Counted from the stretch's first letter, positions 53,135 to 61,323 are shown. The stretch is DNA of 64,000 bases from an uncultured Lachnospiraceae bacterium (GCA_910586615.1 CAJUJP010000011.1:20816-84815), one strand, 5' to 3'. Notes: a model not told the origin generated them from the letters alone. Made by a program: numbers and translations.

Positions 53135-53551
53135 ATGGCGTTTCCATTAAGCAAATTACATTTAAATTTAGGAACTGTGGCTAGGACAATGAACGATAAA
53201 GGCATGGAGGTTACAAATACCACGATTGTCTATGATTATGATGAATCTGGGCAAAAATTAGAGACCATAAAAGCACTGGCGATTACGTGCAATGGTTACC
53301 GTGGAGGGCAACTTGTAATCAAATTTCCTCCATCAATAGAGGCAAAATTCAGAAAATTAGAGGAGATGATGGAAAATGATATATCAGTTATGATTAGCTT
53401 TAAGAAGCTAAAATTAACTGCATATGCGCTCAAAGCATCGGATGGACGTATATTGTCTGGTGTATCTGCAAAAGCAGAAGATTTTGAGGTTATAAATGAT
53501 ATGGAATCTATATCGGAAGATTTAACTGATATGGGAGAGATAGAATTGTAA
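53135..53551 (+). CDS. Hypothetical beta-rich element protein
   Basis: A 138-residue protein with alternating hydrophobic strands (ALAITCNGYRGGQLVIKF, ISVMISFKKLKLTAYALK, LSGVSAKAEDFEVI). The last part recalls small DUF961-like proteins found before the relaxase in conjugative elements, but the match is weak. A role as single-stranded DNA-binding or replication accessory protein would fit the position, as inference only. AAGGAGA precedes the start. The next gene follows after 53 bases. Confidence 0.65.
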   Translation: MAFPLSKLHLNLGTVARTMNDKGMEVTNTTIVYDYDESGQKLETIKALAITCNGYRGGQLVIKFPPSIEAKFRKLEEMMENDISVMISFKKLKLTAYALKASDGRILSGVSAKAEDFEVINDMESISEDLTDMGEIEL

Positions 53552-53604
53552 ATAATAAAGGGGGTTCTGCTTATCTTCCCCCTCATTCTAAAAGGAGATT
53601 AAAG

Positions 53605-54015
53605 GTGAAAAAAATTTTTGAAAGCTTAATAGAAGCAATAGACTATCTGCTTTTTTTTTACAGCAACCTGTTTGGATTTGCTGTGGAAAAAGCAGATATA
53701 AAAACTGAATATAGGGATCAGGGAAAGCACGGTATGACTTATTTTATCGTTACGGTTCCCAAAACAAATATTCCCTGTGCTTACACGGTACAGGAAATGA
53801 AACGGATCATGCAGGAATACATGGAAATATGTATACTCCCTGCAAGTCAGATTCCCCTGTACTCTGCGGGGGAAGAGTTACTGGAATCATTATATATTGA
53901 TTCCTTAAAAGAGAATCACAATAATTATGTAATTGAGATTCTTTACATAGATAATACGACAGCATTTCGCTATGTAAAAAATAGAAAAAAATTTGAGAGG
54001 AGAGAGAGACAATGA
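53605..54015 (+). CDS. Hypothetical element protein
   Basis: A 136-residue protein starting with GTG after AAAGGAGAT. It has an amphipathic, hydrophobic N-terminal helix (about 4-28, FESLIEAIDYLLFFYSNLFG), then an alpha/beta region (MTYFIVTVPKTNIPCAYTV). Not recognised. Its stop overlaps the next start by ATGA, so the two are translationally coupled. Confidence 0.65.
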   Translation: MKKIFESLIEAIDYLLFFYSNLFGFAVEKADIKTEYRDQGKHGMTYFIVTVPKTNIPCAYTVQEMKRIMQEYMEICILPASQIPLYSAGEELLESLYIDSLKENHNNYVIEILYIDNTTAFRYVKNRKKFERRERQ

Positions 54016-54515
54016 TCAGCAACAAACAATTCATACAGGGGGCAAAAACTGCCCTCTCTGATCGGTGGGAAAAATCTCACCAGAAATGGTTAGAGGAACA
54101 AAGGCAAAAGAAGTCTGCACAACAGCAGGCTTTGAAATACCAGTCTGCATTACAGTTGCAGACAGAATTAGCAAACATATTTAGCCAGATGTCTGCGCCA
54201 GTAGGATTAAAGCAGATCCGCTTTCCCTCGGATCTTGTAATAGAAACAAATGATAAAGACGATAATAATATTTACCGTTTTAAATGGGAGAAAGCAGAAG
54301 ATGAAAAAAAGGCACAGGCGATCTTGAACAGAATCAAGGACAAACTGAATGCTGTTATAATGGCAGATTGTCAGCGGGTAATAAATACTGCGGCAACTAT
54401 GCCATATCCAGATAATCAATATTATCTGGGATCATATCCGTTTACATCAAGTGGATTCAGAATAGTAAATATTATAGATGATATTCTGGATGTAGAGATA
54501 ACAATACAAGTCTGA
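54012..54515 (+). CDS. Hypothetical element protein with helical N-terminus
   Basis: A 167-residue protein. Residues about 15-60 form a charged helix rich in Gln, Lys and Ser (KSHQKWLEEQRQKKSAQQQA). The rest is alpha/beta (IRFPSDLVIETNDKDDN, AQAILNRIKDKLNAVIM). Not recognised. It is coupled to the preceding gene by ATGA and followed by a weak terminator before rep. Confidence 0.65.
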   Translation: MISNKQFIQGAKTALSDRWEKSHQKWLEEQRQKKSAQQQALKYQSALQLQTELANIFSQMSAPVGLKQIRFPSDLVIETNDKDDNNIYRFKWEKAEDEKKAQAILNRIKDKLNAVIMADCQRVINTAATMPYPDNQYYLGSYPFTSSGFRIVNIIDDILDVEITIQV

Positions 54516-54523
54516 TAAAAATG

Positions 54524-54550
54524 GGCATCTGTCAAATGGCAGGTGCCTTT
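54524..54550 (+). terminator. Weak hairpin terminator before rep
   Basis: GGCATCTG and CAGGTGCC pair (one G-U) around an eight-base loop, followed by TTTCGCATTTT. A second small hairpin TTCAGG/CCTGAA follows. They may tune read-through into rep. Confidence 0.5.
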
Positions 54551-54631
54551 CGCATTTTCAGGCTGAAAACCTGAATGACCATTAAAAGCAATTCGATTAT
54601 ATTAGAATCAGCAGAAGAAAGGAGATAAGCG

Positions 54632-55732
54632 ATGGGATCAAAAATAAGAAATGAAAGAAACCGTAAGTATCTGCTTACGATCAATAATCCAGAAGAAAAA
54701 GGGATTACGTCAGAGATGATAATAAAACAGGCAAAAAAATATGCTTGTAGATATTTTTGTTTCTGCGCCGAAACAGGATCGCAGGGAGTTTATCACTGGC
54801 ATATATTTCTTCACTATATAAATGCCATAAATTTCTCTACAATTAAGAACTTATTCCCGTCGGCGCATATTGATGCTGTTATAGGTACATCTCGACAGAA
54901 CCGAGCGTATATCTTAAAATCTGCATCAGAACATAACAAAAGAGAAGATGGATCATATGAATACAAGGATTCATCTGGAAAAATACATAAAGGGATTAAT
55001 CACGAAGCTACATTTTATGAGTTTGGCGAATGTCCTGACGAGCATCAGGGCAGACGTTCCGATCTGGAATATATGTACTCATTAGTAAAAGATGGGCGCA
55101 CGGATTCAGAGATACTTGATCTTTGTGGGGAGGCAGCGATCAAACACATTGATAAAATTGCAAAACTCAGGCATACATATCTTGTGGATAAATTTACAGG
55201 GGAAAGAAGGCTTGATCTAAAAGTACATTATGTATGTGGAAAAACAGGCACAGGCAAAAGCAGGGATATTCTGGATGAGTTCGGTGATGAGAATGTCTAT
55301 CGGGTGACAGACTATCAGCATCCATTTGATTCGTATCAATTACAACCCAAACTGGTGTTTGAAGAATTTAGGTCAAGCCTTCGTATGCAGGATATGTTGA
55401 ATTATACTGATATTTATCCTGTTACCCTGCCAGCGCGCTACTCTCCCAAAGTGGCATGCTACGATACGATTTTTGTTGTATCAAACTGGGAGTTTGAACA
55501 GCAGTATGCAGATATTCAGAGGGAGCCGGAGAGAAAAACAGATTATGAGGCATGGATCAGGCGGTTTAATGGCTTCGTAAAAGAATACTACGATGTCGGG
55601 AAATATAAGCTGTATAACTCGATGCAGGAATATTTGCATAGACATGAGGAGTTTCACAGCATACCAGAAGGAACAAAAATCCCATTTGATAAAGAAGAGA
55701 AATACGATCAGGAAGAACTCCCTTTTGAGTAG
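54632..55732 (+). CDS. rep: CRESS-type replication initiator (HUH endonuclease + SF3 helicase)
   Basis: A 366-residue protein with the full order of CRESS-DNA virus Rep motifs. Motif I is KYLLTINNP (12-20), motif II HWH (55-57), and motif III YILK with nicking Tyr93 and Lys96. A linker holds the family sequence HQGRRSDL. The helicase has Walker A GKTGTGKS (203-210), Walker B LVFEEF (241-246) and motif C VSN (283-285). It would nick the TAGTATTAC loop at 51925-51933 and drive rolling-circle replication. This layout is known from circo-, nano- and geminiviruses and from some bacterial plasmids. AAAGGAGATA precedes the ATG. It is complete, so the element may still replicate after excision. Confidence 0.93.
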   Translation: MGSKIRNERNRKYLLTINNPEEKGITSEMIIKQAKKYACRYFCFCAETGSQGVYHWHIFLHYINAINFSTIKNLFPSAHIDAVIGTSRQNRAYILKSASEHNKREDGSYEYKDSSGKIHKGINHEATFYEFGECPDEHQGRRSDLEYMYSLVKDGRTDSEILDLCGEAAIKHIDKIAKLRHTYLVDKFTGERRLDLKVHYVCGKTGTGKSRDILDEFGDENVYRVTDYQHPFDSYQLQPKLVFEEFRSSLRMQDMLNYTDIYPVTLPARYSPKVACYDTIFVVSNWEFEQQYADIQREPERKTDYEAWIRRFNGFVKEYYDVGKYKLYNSMQEYLHRHEEFHSIPEGTKIPFDKEEKYDQEELPFE

Positions 55733-55896
55733 GGGATTCTCAATAAAAAAGTTTTAAATTAAGACAGGATTCCGCCACAAAAGATACCCGTCAACTTACA
55801 GCGATACCCTTTCGGAATCCCTTCTGATTGGCTAAAGATATAAGACATACTTTAATCTTATTTCTCATAGGATAGACAAAGGTCATAAGGAAGGAG

Positions 55897-56085
55897 ATGC
55901 AGTTTATTGTGAGATGTCAAAAACTAAATTACATATTTCATAATCCGAATACAATAGATGCAACCGCCAAATACTTACTTGATATTTTTGTGGAAGCAAA
56001 TACCATTAAAGTTGAGAATGCGATAAATGCAATGAATGAATTAGAAGAAAAGGAAGATAAGAATAATATTGAATGCCCTACTTGA
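55897..56085 (+). CDS. Small helical element protein
   Basis: A 62-residue protein, MQFIVRCQKLNYIFHNPNTI at its start, with two helices (AKYLLDIFVEANTIKVENAI, MNELEEKED). AAGGAAGGAGA precedes the ATG and a terminator overlaps its end. Not recognised. It lies between rep and the recombinase gene. Possibly a recombination directionality factor or regulator, judged only from size and position. Confidence 0.55.
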   Translation: MQFIVRCQKLNYIFHNPNTIDATAKYLLDIFVEANTIKVENAINAMNELEEKEDKNNIECPT

Positions 56086-56107
56086 TAATGAGTAGGGTGT
56101 TTTTTTT
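56074..56107 (+). terminator. Intrinsic terminator before the recombinase gene
   Basis: CCCTACT and AGTAGGG pair around an eight-base loop, followed by TGTTTTTTTT. It overlaps the stop of the small gene and isolates the recombinase from the rep operon. Confidence 0.85.
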
Positions 56108-56111
56108 GAAA

Positions 56112-56145
56112 GAATATTGCTGTATATAATGATATATGATATAAT
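56112..56145 (+). promoter_or_regulatory. Recombinase promoter (sigma-A-like, with overlapping sigma-E-like elements)
   Basis: TTGCTG at 56117-56122 and TATAAT at 56140-56145 with a 17-base spacer form a sigma-A-like promoter. Overlapping it, GAATATT at 56112-56118 matches the sigma-E -35 consensus. TATATGAT at 56133-56140, 14 bases on, resembles the -10 box in part. The second reading would link excision to sporulation but is weak in this AT-rich stretch. Confidence 0.5.
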
Positions 56146-56189
56146 ATCAGTAGTAACTGAAAGTATTTGAAATTATAGGGAGATTTGAT

Positions 56190-57761
56190 ATGAATATAGC
56201 CGCATATTGCCGAGTTTCTACTGACAAAGAGGATCAATTAAATAGTTTAAAGACGCAGAAAGATTTTTTTTTAGAATATACTGAACGCACAGGAGATGTA
56301 TTGGTTCGCTTGTACGCTGATGAAGGTATTTCAGGAACAAAAATAAAAAATCGAAAAGAATTTTTACAGATGATGTCTGATGCTGAAAAAGGTCTGTTTG
56401 AAATGGTTGTTGTAAAAGATATTTCACGATTTGCCAGAAATACGGTTGATTTATTACAAAATATCCGAAAATTAAAGGCATTAGGAATAGAGACACAGTT
56501 TTTAACTGCGAATATGACCAGCATGGGGAATAGTGAATTTTTGCTAACGCTCATGGGAGCATTAGCGCAGGAAGAAAGTGCGAATACATCAAAAAGGGTT
56601 AAATTTGGCAAAAAGTTGAATGCAGAAAAGGGGCGTGTTCCTAATATTGTATTTGGATATGACAAAATGGTTGGTGATTATTTTAATTTGGGAATTAATA
56701 AAAAAGAGGCTGATATTGTAAAACAGATTTATCAGTGGTATCTATATGAAGGATATGGTGCGGCAAAGATTGCAAATATGTTGAATGAGCGTGGAGTGAA
56801 AACAAAACGTAATTGTAAATGGAGCCAGAATGCAATATGTCGGATATTAACTAACGAATTATATACAGGGAAGATTATAAATGGTAAGGAGGAAGTAAGC
56901 GATTTTTTGACTGGTCAAAGAAAAGAAAAGGATGAAACAGAATGGTTTGTGGTTGATAAACCAGAGTTAAAAATAATTGCTCCCGAGGATTATGAGAAAG
57001 TACAGGAAATACTTCGTAGCAGACATGAAGCATTTCATATAAATAAAGAGCGGCAAAGTAACAAATATTTATTTTCTACGCTTATCCGTTGTAAAGAGTG
57101 TGGTTGGTCTTTTAGGAGAACGGTGCGGACATATAAGAATACTTATATTCGGTGGGTATGTTCTGGGCGCAACGGGAAGGGAGCTGATAGTTGTTCTAAT
57201 GCTGTAACAGTAGATGAAGAAGAATTAATAGAGGTTTTGCAAAGTTATTTTAGTAAGATTTTAAGACAGCGAAAACGTGTTATTAATTATGTGATTGGGG
57301 AATTTCAAAAGGTATATAAAGCGAGAGATGAAAACCTCGAATATAAAAAAGAATTGGAACAGCAAATATCAAAATTAATAAAAATCAGAGAAAAATATAT
57401 GGATATGTATGCAGATGATCTGATATCCAGAGAAGATTTGAATAAAAAGATAGGCGGTTCCAAAAAAGAAATAGAGCGCTTAGAAAATGAGTTAAAAATG
57501 ATCTCATATCATTTAACCAAAGAAGAGCAATTAGAAACTGTACTGAATAATACTTTTAAAGAAATTGAAGATATAACAGATGTTCGTACAATGTCAAATG
57601 CACAATTAAAAAAAGTTATTCAAAAAATAGAGGTAGATAAAAATGGAAATGTAGAAATATATTTAAGGCTTTTTGGAGATTTAGGATTAAATGAGACTGT
57701 GCTTGTTGACGATAACAATGAATTTGAAAATAGCGTTCTGATTAATAACTACGAAACATAA
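56190..57761 (+). CDS. Large serine recombinase of the spoIIID element
   Basis: A 523-residue site-specific recombinase. The N-terminal resolvase domain has the catalytic serine in AAYCRVSTDKEDQ (Ser10) and the conserved DEGISGT and KDISRFARN motifs. A recombinase domain (NIVFGYDKMVGDYF, GYGAAKIANMLNERGVKTK) and a zinc ribbon (CKECGW, then CSGRNGKGADSC) follow. A coiled coil (about 390-440) and a C-terminal tail complete it. SpoIVCA, the recombinase of the sigK skin element, belongs to this family. The stop codon TAA overlaps the attR core, so the gene ends exactly where spoIIID resumes. GGGAGA precedes the ATG. Confidence 0.94.
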   Translation: MNIAAYCRVSTDKEDQLNSLKTQKDFFLEYTERTGDVLVRLYADEGISGTKIKNRKEFLQMMSDAEKGLFEMVVVKDISRFARNTVDLLQNIRKLKALGIETQFLTANMTSMGNSEFLLTLMGALAQEESANTSKRVKFGKKLNAEKGRVPNIVFGYDKMVGDYFNLGINKKEADIVKQIYQWYLYEGYGAAKIANMLNERGVKTKRNCKWSQNAICRILTNELYTGKIINGKEEVSDFLTGQRKEKDETEWFVVDKPELKIIAPEDYEKVQEILRSRHEAFHINKERQSNKYLFSTLIRCKECGWSFRRTVRTYKNTYIRWVCSGRNGKGADSCSNAVTVDEEELIEVLQSYFSKILRQRKRVINYVIGEFQKVYKARDENLEYKKELEQQISKLIKIREKYMDMYADDLISREDLNKKIGGSKKEIERLENELKMISYHLTKEEQLETVLNNTFKEIEDITDVRTMSNAQLKKVIQKIEVDKNGNVEIYLRLFGDLGLNETVLVDDNNEFENSVLINNYET

Positions 57762-57770
57762 AGACGTAAC
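57756..57770 (+). other. attR: Right attachment site (attR) in spoIIID
   Basis: ACATAAAGACGTAAC; overlaps the recombinase stop codon on its left and the resumed spoIIID frame on its right. See the left site for the comparison. Confidence 0.75.
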
Positions 57771-57903
57771 CGACCGCCTGGCACAGTTAAACCCGTCGCT
57801 GGCAGCAGAAGCAAGAAAGGTATTGGACGTCAATAAGTCAGAAAGACATATCCGCGGGGGATTGGCTACAAGAGAAAAATATCTGCATCAGCACGTCTGC
57901 TAA
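57757..57903 (+). pseudogene. spoIIID: SpoIIID, C-terminal part (displaced by the element)
   Basis: From CAT at 57757 the frame reads HKDVTDRLAQLNPSLAAEAR, then KVLDVNKSERHIRGGLATRE and ends KYLHQHVC. This is the C-terminal half of SpoIIID, including the basic ERHIRGG region. It has no start codon or ribosome site of its own, so it is not expressed while the element is in place. Joined at the ACATA core to the 49802-49915 part it gives an 85-residue SpoIIID without gap, frameshift or stop. It is typed as a pseudogene only because it cannot be translated in this state; it is not decayed. The 299 bases that follow (57904-58202) show no clear gene. Confidence 0.92.
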
Positions 57904-58202
57904 GATATGAGACAGGGATAACAGCAGGCAGTAATTTGCACATATTCACATGGATTAGGCATTTGACTGTATGAATAAAAAGAGATGGTGACCGGCAGTT
58001 CCAGATCCGGTGTCGCTATTGCTTTTCTGAGAGGGTAATCTGAGGCTTTACATTATGGCTGAACGGGCATAGAATAAATTCAGAATTACATGAATGGATG
58101 CATGGGGTAATTATATAGAACAGATATCTTTAGAATTACGGGTAAATTTATTCTATATGCAAAAACAGAGGACATTCAGAATCTATGTGAGGGCAGTGCC
58201 AG

Positions 58203-59570
58203 ATGATGCACACAAAGAAAAAAGAGGATGTACAGGGAACGATTTATAGTAATGCTGATCTTAAGAAACTGATTCTGCCTTTAATTATGGAACAGCTTCT
58301 GGCTATCTTAGTCGGTATGCTGGATACTGTTATGATTTCCGGTGTGGGAGAGGCGGCGGTGTCGGGCGTTTCGCTGGTGGATAATATCAATATTTTAATT
58401 ATTCAGGTCTTTGCGGCGCTCGCCACCGGCGGAGCCGTCGTGGCGGGACATGCGCTTGGACAGCATAATGAAGAAGCGGCGGGACGGTCTGCGTGGCAGA
58501 TGGTCCTTTTTCTGCTGTATGCTTCGGTGGTGACCACAGTCGTGCTGCTCGGCGGCCATAAAGCGGTTCTGCGGGCGATCTTCGGGCAGGTGGAGGCGGA
58601 GGTCATGGCTAGTGCCACGACGTATCTGATCATCACGGGACTCTCGATCTGTCCACTGGCGCTTTATAACGGGTGCGCCGCGCTTTTCCGTGCGATGGGT
58701 GATTCCAGAACGACGATGTACGTATCGCTTTTGATGAATCTGCTCAATCTGGTCGGAAATGCGATGCTGATTTTCGGGTTTAAGCTGGGTGTGGCGGGCG
58801 CGGCAATCTCGACTACCGTGTCGAGAACCGTTGCGGCGGTCATTATTTTCGGGCTTTTGTTTCGGGAAAACAAGGTGATTCATTTCAGGCATCGTATTAC
58901 GGCGAAGATGAATCTTGGACAGATTAAGAAGATTCTGTATATCGGTATTCCGAACGGTCTGGAAAACAGCCTTTTTCAGCTGGGCAAAATTCTGCTCTTA
59001 AGTCTGGTATCTACGTTTGGTACATCTGCGATTGCGGCCAACGCGGTCTGCGGTACGGTGGCAAACTTCAACATTCTGCCGGGCATGGCGATCAATATGG
59101 CGATTCTGTCGGTGGTTTCTTACTGTGTGGGTGCGGGGGACTACGGACAGGCCAGATTTTATACGAGAAAGCTGATGCGGCTGACCAGTATCTGTATGAT
59201 TGCGGTATCTGTGCTGATGATCCTTTTTGGGAGAAAAATGCTTTTGCTCTATCATCTGACACCGAAGACAGAGGAACTGGCTGTACAGGTGATTTGTTTT
59301 CATGCGTGTATGTGCATGGTCGCCTGGGTGCCGTCTTTCTCTCTGCCCAATACGCTGCGTGCGGCGGGAGACGTTATGTGGACGATGGTTATCGCGATTG
59401 TTTCCATGTGGGTGTTTCGAATCGGTACGGCATACTTTTTCAGCAATGTGTTTCATCTTGGGTTGATCGGGATCTGGATCGCCATGACGATTGACTGGAT
59501 CTTTCGGGGGATCTGCTATGAACTCCGGTATCATAGTGGAAAATGGGAAAAAGCGATGCACGGGAAATAA
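58203..59570 (+). CDS. MATE family efflux transporter
   Basis: A 455-residue protein with 12 membrane helices in two related halves, typical of MATE exporters (DinF/NorM superfamily). LILPLIMEQLLAILVGMLDT near the start and NLVGNAMLIFG are characteristic. Such proteins expel cationic drugs or metabolites in exchange for Na+ or H+. The substrate is unknown. GAGGG lies ten bases before the ATG. It is monocistronic; the guaA promoter follows 133 bases after its stop. Confidence 0.93.
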   Translation: MMHTKKKEDVQGTIYSNADLKKLILPLIMEQLLAILVGMLDTVMISGVGEAAVSGVSLVDNINILIIQVFAALATGGAVVAGHALGQHNEEAAGRSAWQMVLFLLYASVVTTVVLLGGHKAVLRAIFGQVEAEVMASATTYLIITGLSICPLALYNGCAALFRAMGDSRTTMYVSLLMNLLNLVGNAMLIFGFKLGVAGAAISTTVSRTVAAVIIFGLLFRENKVIHFRHRITAKMNLGQIKKILYIGIPNGLENSLFQLGKILLLSLVSTFGTSAIAANAVCGTVANFNILPGMAINMAILSVVSYCVGAGDYGQARFYTRKLMRLTSICMIAVSVLMILFGRKMLLLYHLTPKTEELAVQVICFHACMCMVAWVPSFSLPNTLRAAGDVMWTMVIAIVSMWVFRIGTAYFFSNVFHLGLIGIWIAMTIDWIFRGICYELRYHSGKWEKAMHGK

Positions 59571-59702
59571 ATGGAGTGATGGAAAGAATAGTGCAGGATT
59601 TACGGAAAAACAATGGCATCGGGAAAGCATTGTTGACAGAACAAATGAATGACTGTATTTCGGATGAGCAAAGTGAAGTGAGTAAAGTGATTCAAATATT
59701 TT

Positions 59703-59731
59703 TTGACAAGGTTTTTGGTGCGCGGTAAAAT
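59703..59731 (+). promoter_or_regulatory. Sigma-A promoter of guaA
   Basis: TTGACA at 59703-59708 and TAAAAT at 59726-59731, with a 17-base spacer, 51 bases before the guaA start. No purine riboswitch fold was seen in the short leader. Confidence 0.8.
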
Positions 59732-59781
59732 GGGACGTGGATAAAACATAAAGCATACAAGAGTGAAGGCGGAGAGATTAA

Positions 59782-61323
59782 ATGGAGAGAGAAACGGTTA
59801 TCGTATTGGACTTCGGCGGGCAGTATAACCAGTTGATTGCGCGAAGGGTCAGGGAATGTAATGTTTACTGCGAGGTACACCCGTACAGTCTGAGTCTTGA
59901 TAAAATCAAAGAGATGAATCCGAAGGGAATCATTTTTACAGGAGGACCGAACAGCGTGTACGGTGAAGGCGCCGTTGTCTGCGAGAGAGAAATCTTTGCA
60001 CTGGGGATTCCGATTCTGGGGATCTGCTACGGTTCCCAGCTTATGGCACATCTGCTGGGTGGTAAAGTGACGACAGCGCCCGTCAGCGAGTATGGAAAAA
60101 CTGAAGTTGATGTGGACGACGGAACAGAACTTCTGGCGGGGGTGTCCAGGAAGACGGTCTGCTGGATGAGCCATACAGACTATATTGAGAAAGCACCTGC
60201 GGATTTTAAGGTGACGGCGCATACACCGGTCTGCCCTGTTGCCGCCATGGAATGTCCGGAAAGACATTTATATGCGGTACAGTTCCACCCGGAGGTCATG
60301 CATACGGCAGAGGGTATGACGATGCTGCGGAACTTTGTCATGAATATATGCGGGTGCAGCGGAACGTGGAAGATGGACTCTTTTGTGGAGACGACCATTC
60401 AGGCAGTCCGTGACCGGGTCGGGAGCGGTAAGGTGTTATGCGCGCTTTCCGGCGGCGTGGACTCTTCCGTGGCAGCAGTTCTTCTGGCAAAAGCTGTAGG
60501 AAAACAGCTGACCTGTGTGTTTGTGGATCACGGTCTGCTCCGCAAAAACGAAGGCGATGAGGTGGAGGCGGTATTCGGACCGGAAGGACCTTATGATCTT
60601 AATTTTGTCCGCGTCAATGCACAGGAACGTTTCTATGAGAAGCTGGCCGGTGTGACGGAGCCGGAGCAGAAGAGAAAGATCATCGGCGAAGAGTTCATTC
60701 GCGTATTTGAGGAAGAGGCGAAGAAAATCGGTGCCGTGGATTTTCTGGTACAGGGCACCATTTATCCTGACGTGATTGAGTCCGGGCTTGGCAAGTCGGC
60801 GGTGATCAAATCCCATCACAACGTGGGAGGATTGCCGGATTATGTGGACTTTAAGGAAATCATTGAACCGCTCCGTATGCTCTTTAAGGACGAGGTGAGA
60901 AAAGCCGGATTGGAGTTAGGTATTCCGGAACATCTTGTATTCCGTCAGCCTTTCCCCGGGCCGGGACTTGGTATTCGTATCATCGGTGAGGTGACGGCGG
61001 AAAAAGTAAGAATGGTGCAGGAAGCGGATTATATTTATCGGGAAGAGATTGCCAAAGCCGGTGTCGATAAAGGGCTTGGGCAGTATTTTGCGGCACTTAC
61101 GAATATGCGCTCCGTGGGTGTTATGGGGGATGAGAGAACCTACGATTACGCGGTGGCGCTTAGAGCGGTGGAGACGAGCGATTTCATGACGGCCGAGGCG
61201 GCAGAACTTCCGTGGGAAGTGATCGGCAAAGTGACGAACCGGATCGTGAACGAGGTGAAGGGAGTCAACAGAGTCCTGTATGACTGCACAGGGAAGCCGC
61301 CGGCGACGGTGGAACTGGAGTAG
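59782..61323 (+). CDS. guaA: GMP synthase (glutamine-hydrolysing)
   Basis: A 513-residue enzyme that converts XMP to GMP using glutamine. The glutaminase domain is intact: nucleophile Cys82 in ILGICYGSQLMAH and the His-Glu pair in VQFHPEVMHT. The ATP pyrophosphatase domain has LSGGVDSSV. The C-terminal dimerisation domain ends PPATVELE. It has its own promoter. A second guaA-like gene follows 161 bases downstream on the same strand. Confidence 0.95.
   Translation: MERETVIVLDFGGQYNQLIARRVRECNVYCEVHPYSLSLDKIKEMNPKGIIFTGGPNSVYGEGAVVCEREIFALGIPILGICYGSQLMAHLLGGKVTTAPVSEYGKTEVDVDDGTELLAGVSRKTVCWMSHTDYIEKAPADFKVTAHTPVCPVAAMECPERHLYAVQFHPEVMHTAEGMTMLRNFVMNICGCSGTWKMDSFVETTIQAVRDRVGSGKVLCALSGGVDSSVAAVLLAKAVGKQLTCVFVDHGLLRKNEGDEVEAVFGPEGPYDLNFVRVNAQERFYEKLAGVTEPEQKRKIIGEEFIRVFEEEAKKIGAVDFLVQGTIYPDVIESGLGKSAVIKSHHNVGGLPDYVDFKEIIEPLRMLFKDEVRKAGLELGIPEHLVFRQPFPGPGLGIRIIGEVTAEKVRMVQEADYIYREEIAKAGVDKGLGQYFAALTNMRSVGVMGDERTYDYAVALRAVETSDFMTAEAAELPWEVIGKVTNRIVNEVKGVNRVLYDCTGKPPATVELE

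Larger units (their letters stand above)
49912..57760 (+). mobile_element. 7.84-kb integrated element with CRESS-type Rep and serine recombinase, inserted in spoIIID
   Basis: The borders are defined by the two halves of spoIIID and by the ACATA core present at 49912-49916 and 57756-57760, within a 15-bp imperfect repeat. Gene order: ribbon-helix-helix protein (minus), lipoprotein, small protein, stem-loop origin, four unrecognised proteins, CRESS-type Rep, small protein, large serine recombinase. The content suggests an integrated rolling-circle replicon rather than a phage: no capsid, packaging or lysis genes were recognised. All genes except the first point the same way. AT-rich apart from the GC-rich origin region. 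Confidence 0.88.

Noticed and set aside
52939..53223. Minus-strand hydrophobic frame of 94 codons inside the element
   Set aside because: The hydrophobicity comes from T-rich complement of AT-rich DNA. It overlaps the start of a well-supported plus-strand gene and has no ribosome site.
49912..57760. Classification of the element as a complete prophage
   Set aside because: No terminase, portal, capsid, tail or lysis gene was recognised; the contents fit a small integrated replicon better, though four genes remain unidentified.
59579..59728. Small plus-strand frame (49 codons) between the MATE and guaA genes
   Set aside because: The ribosome site is too close to the start, the frame overlaps the guaA promoter, and no family was recognised. 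It could be real but support is poor.
59732..59781. Purine riboswitch before guaA
   Set aside because: The leader after the mapped promoter is too short and no aptamer-like stems were seen.
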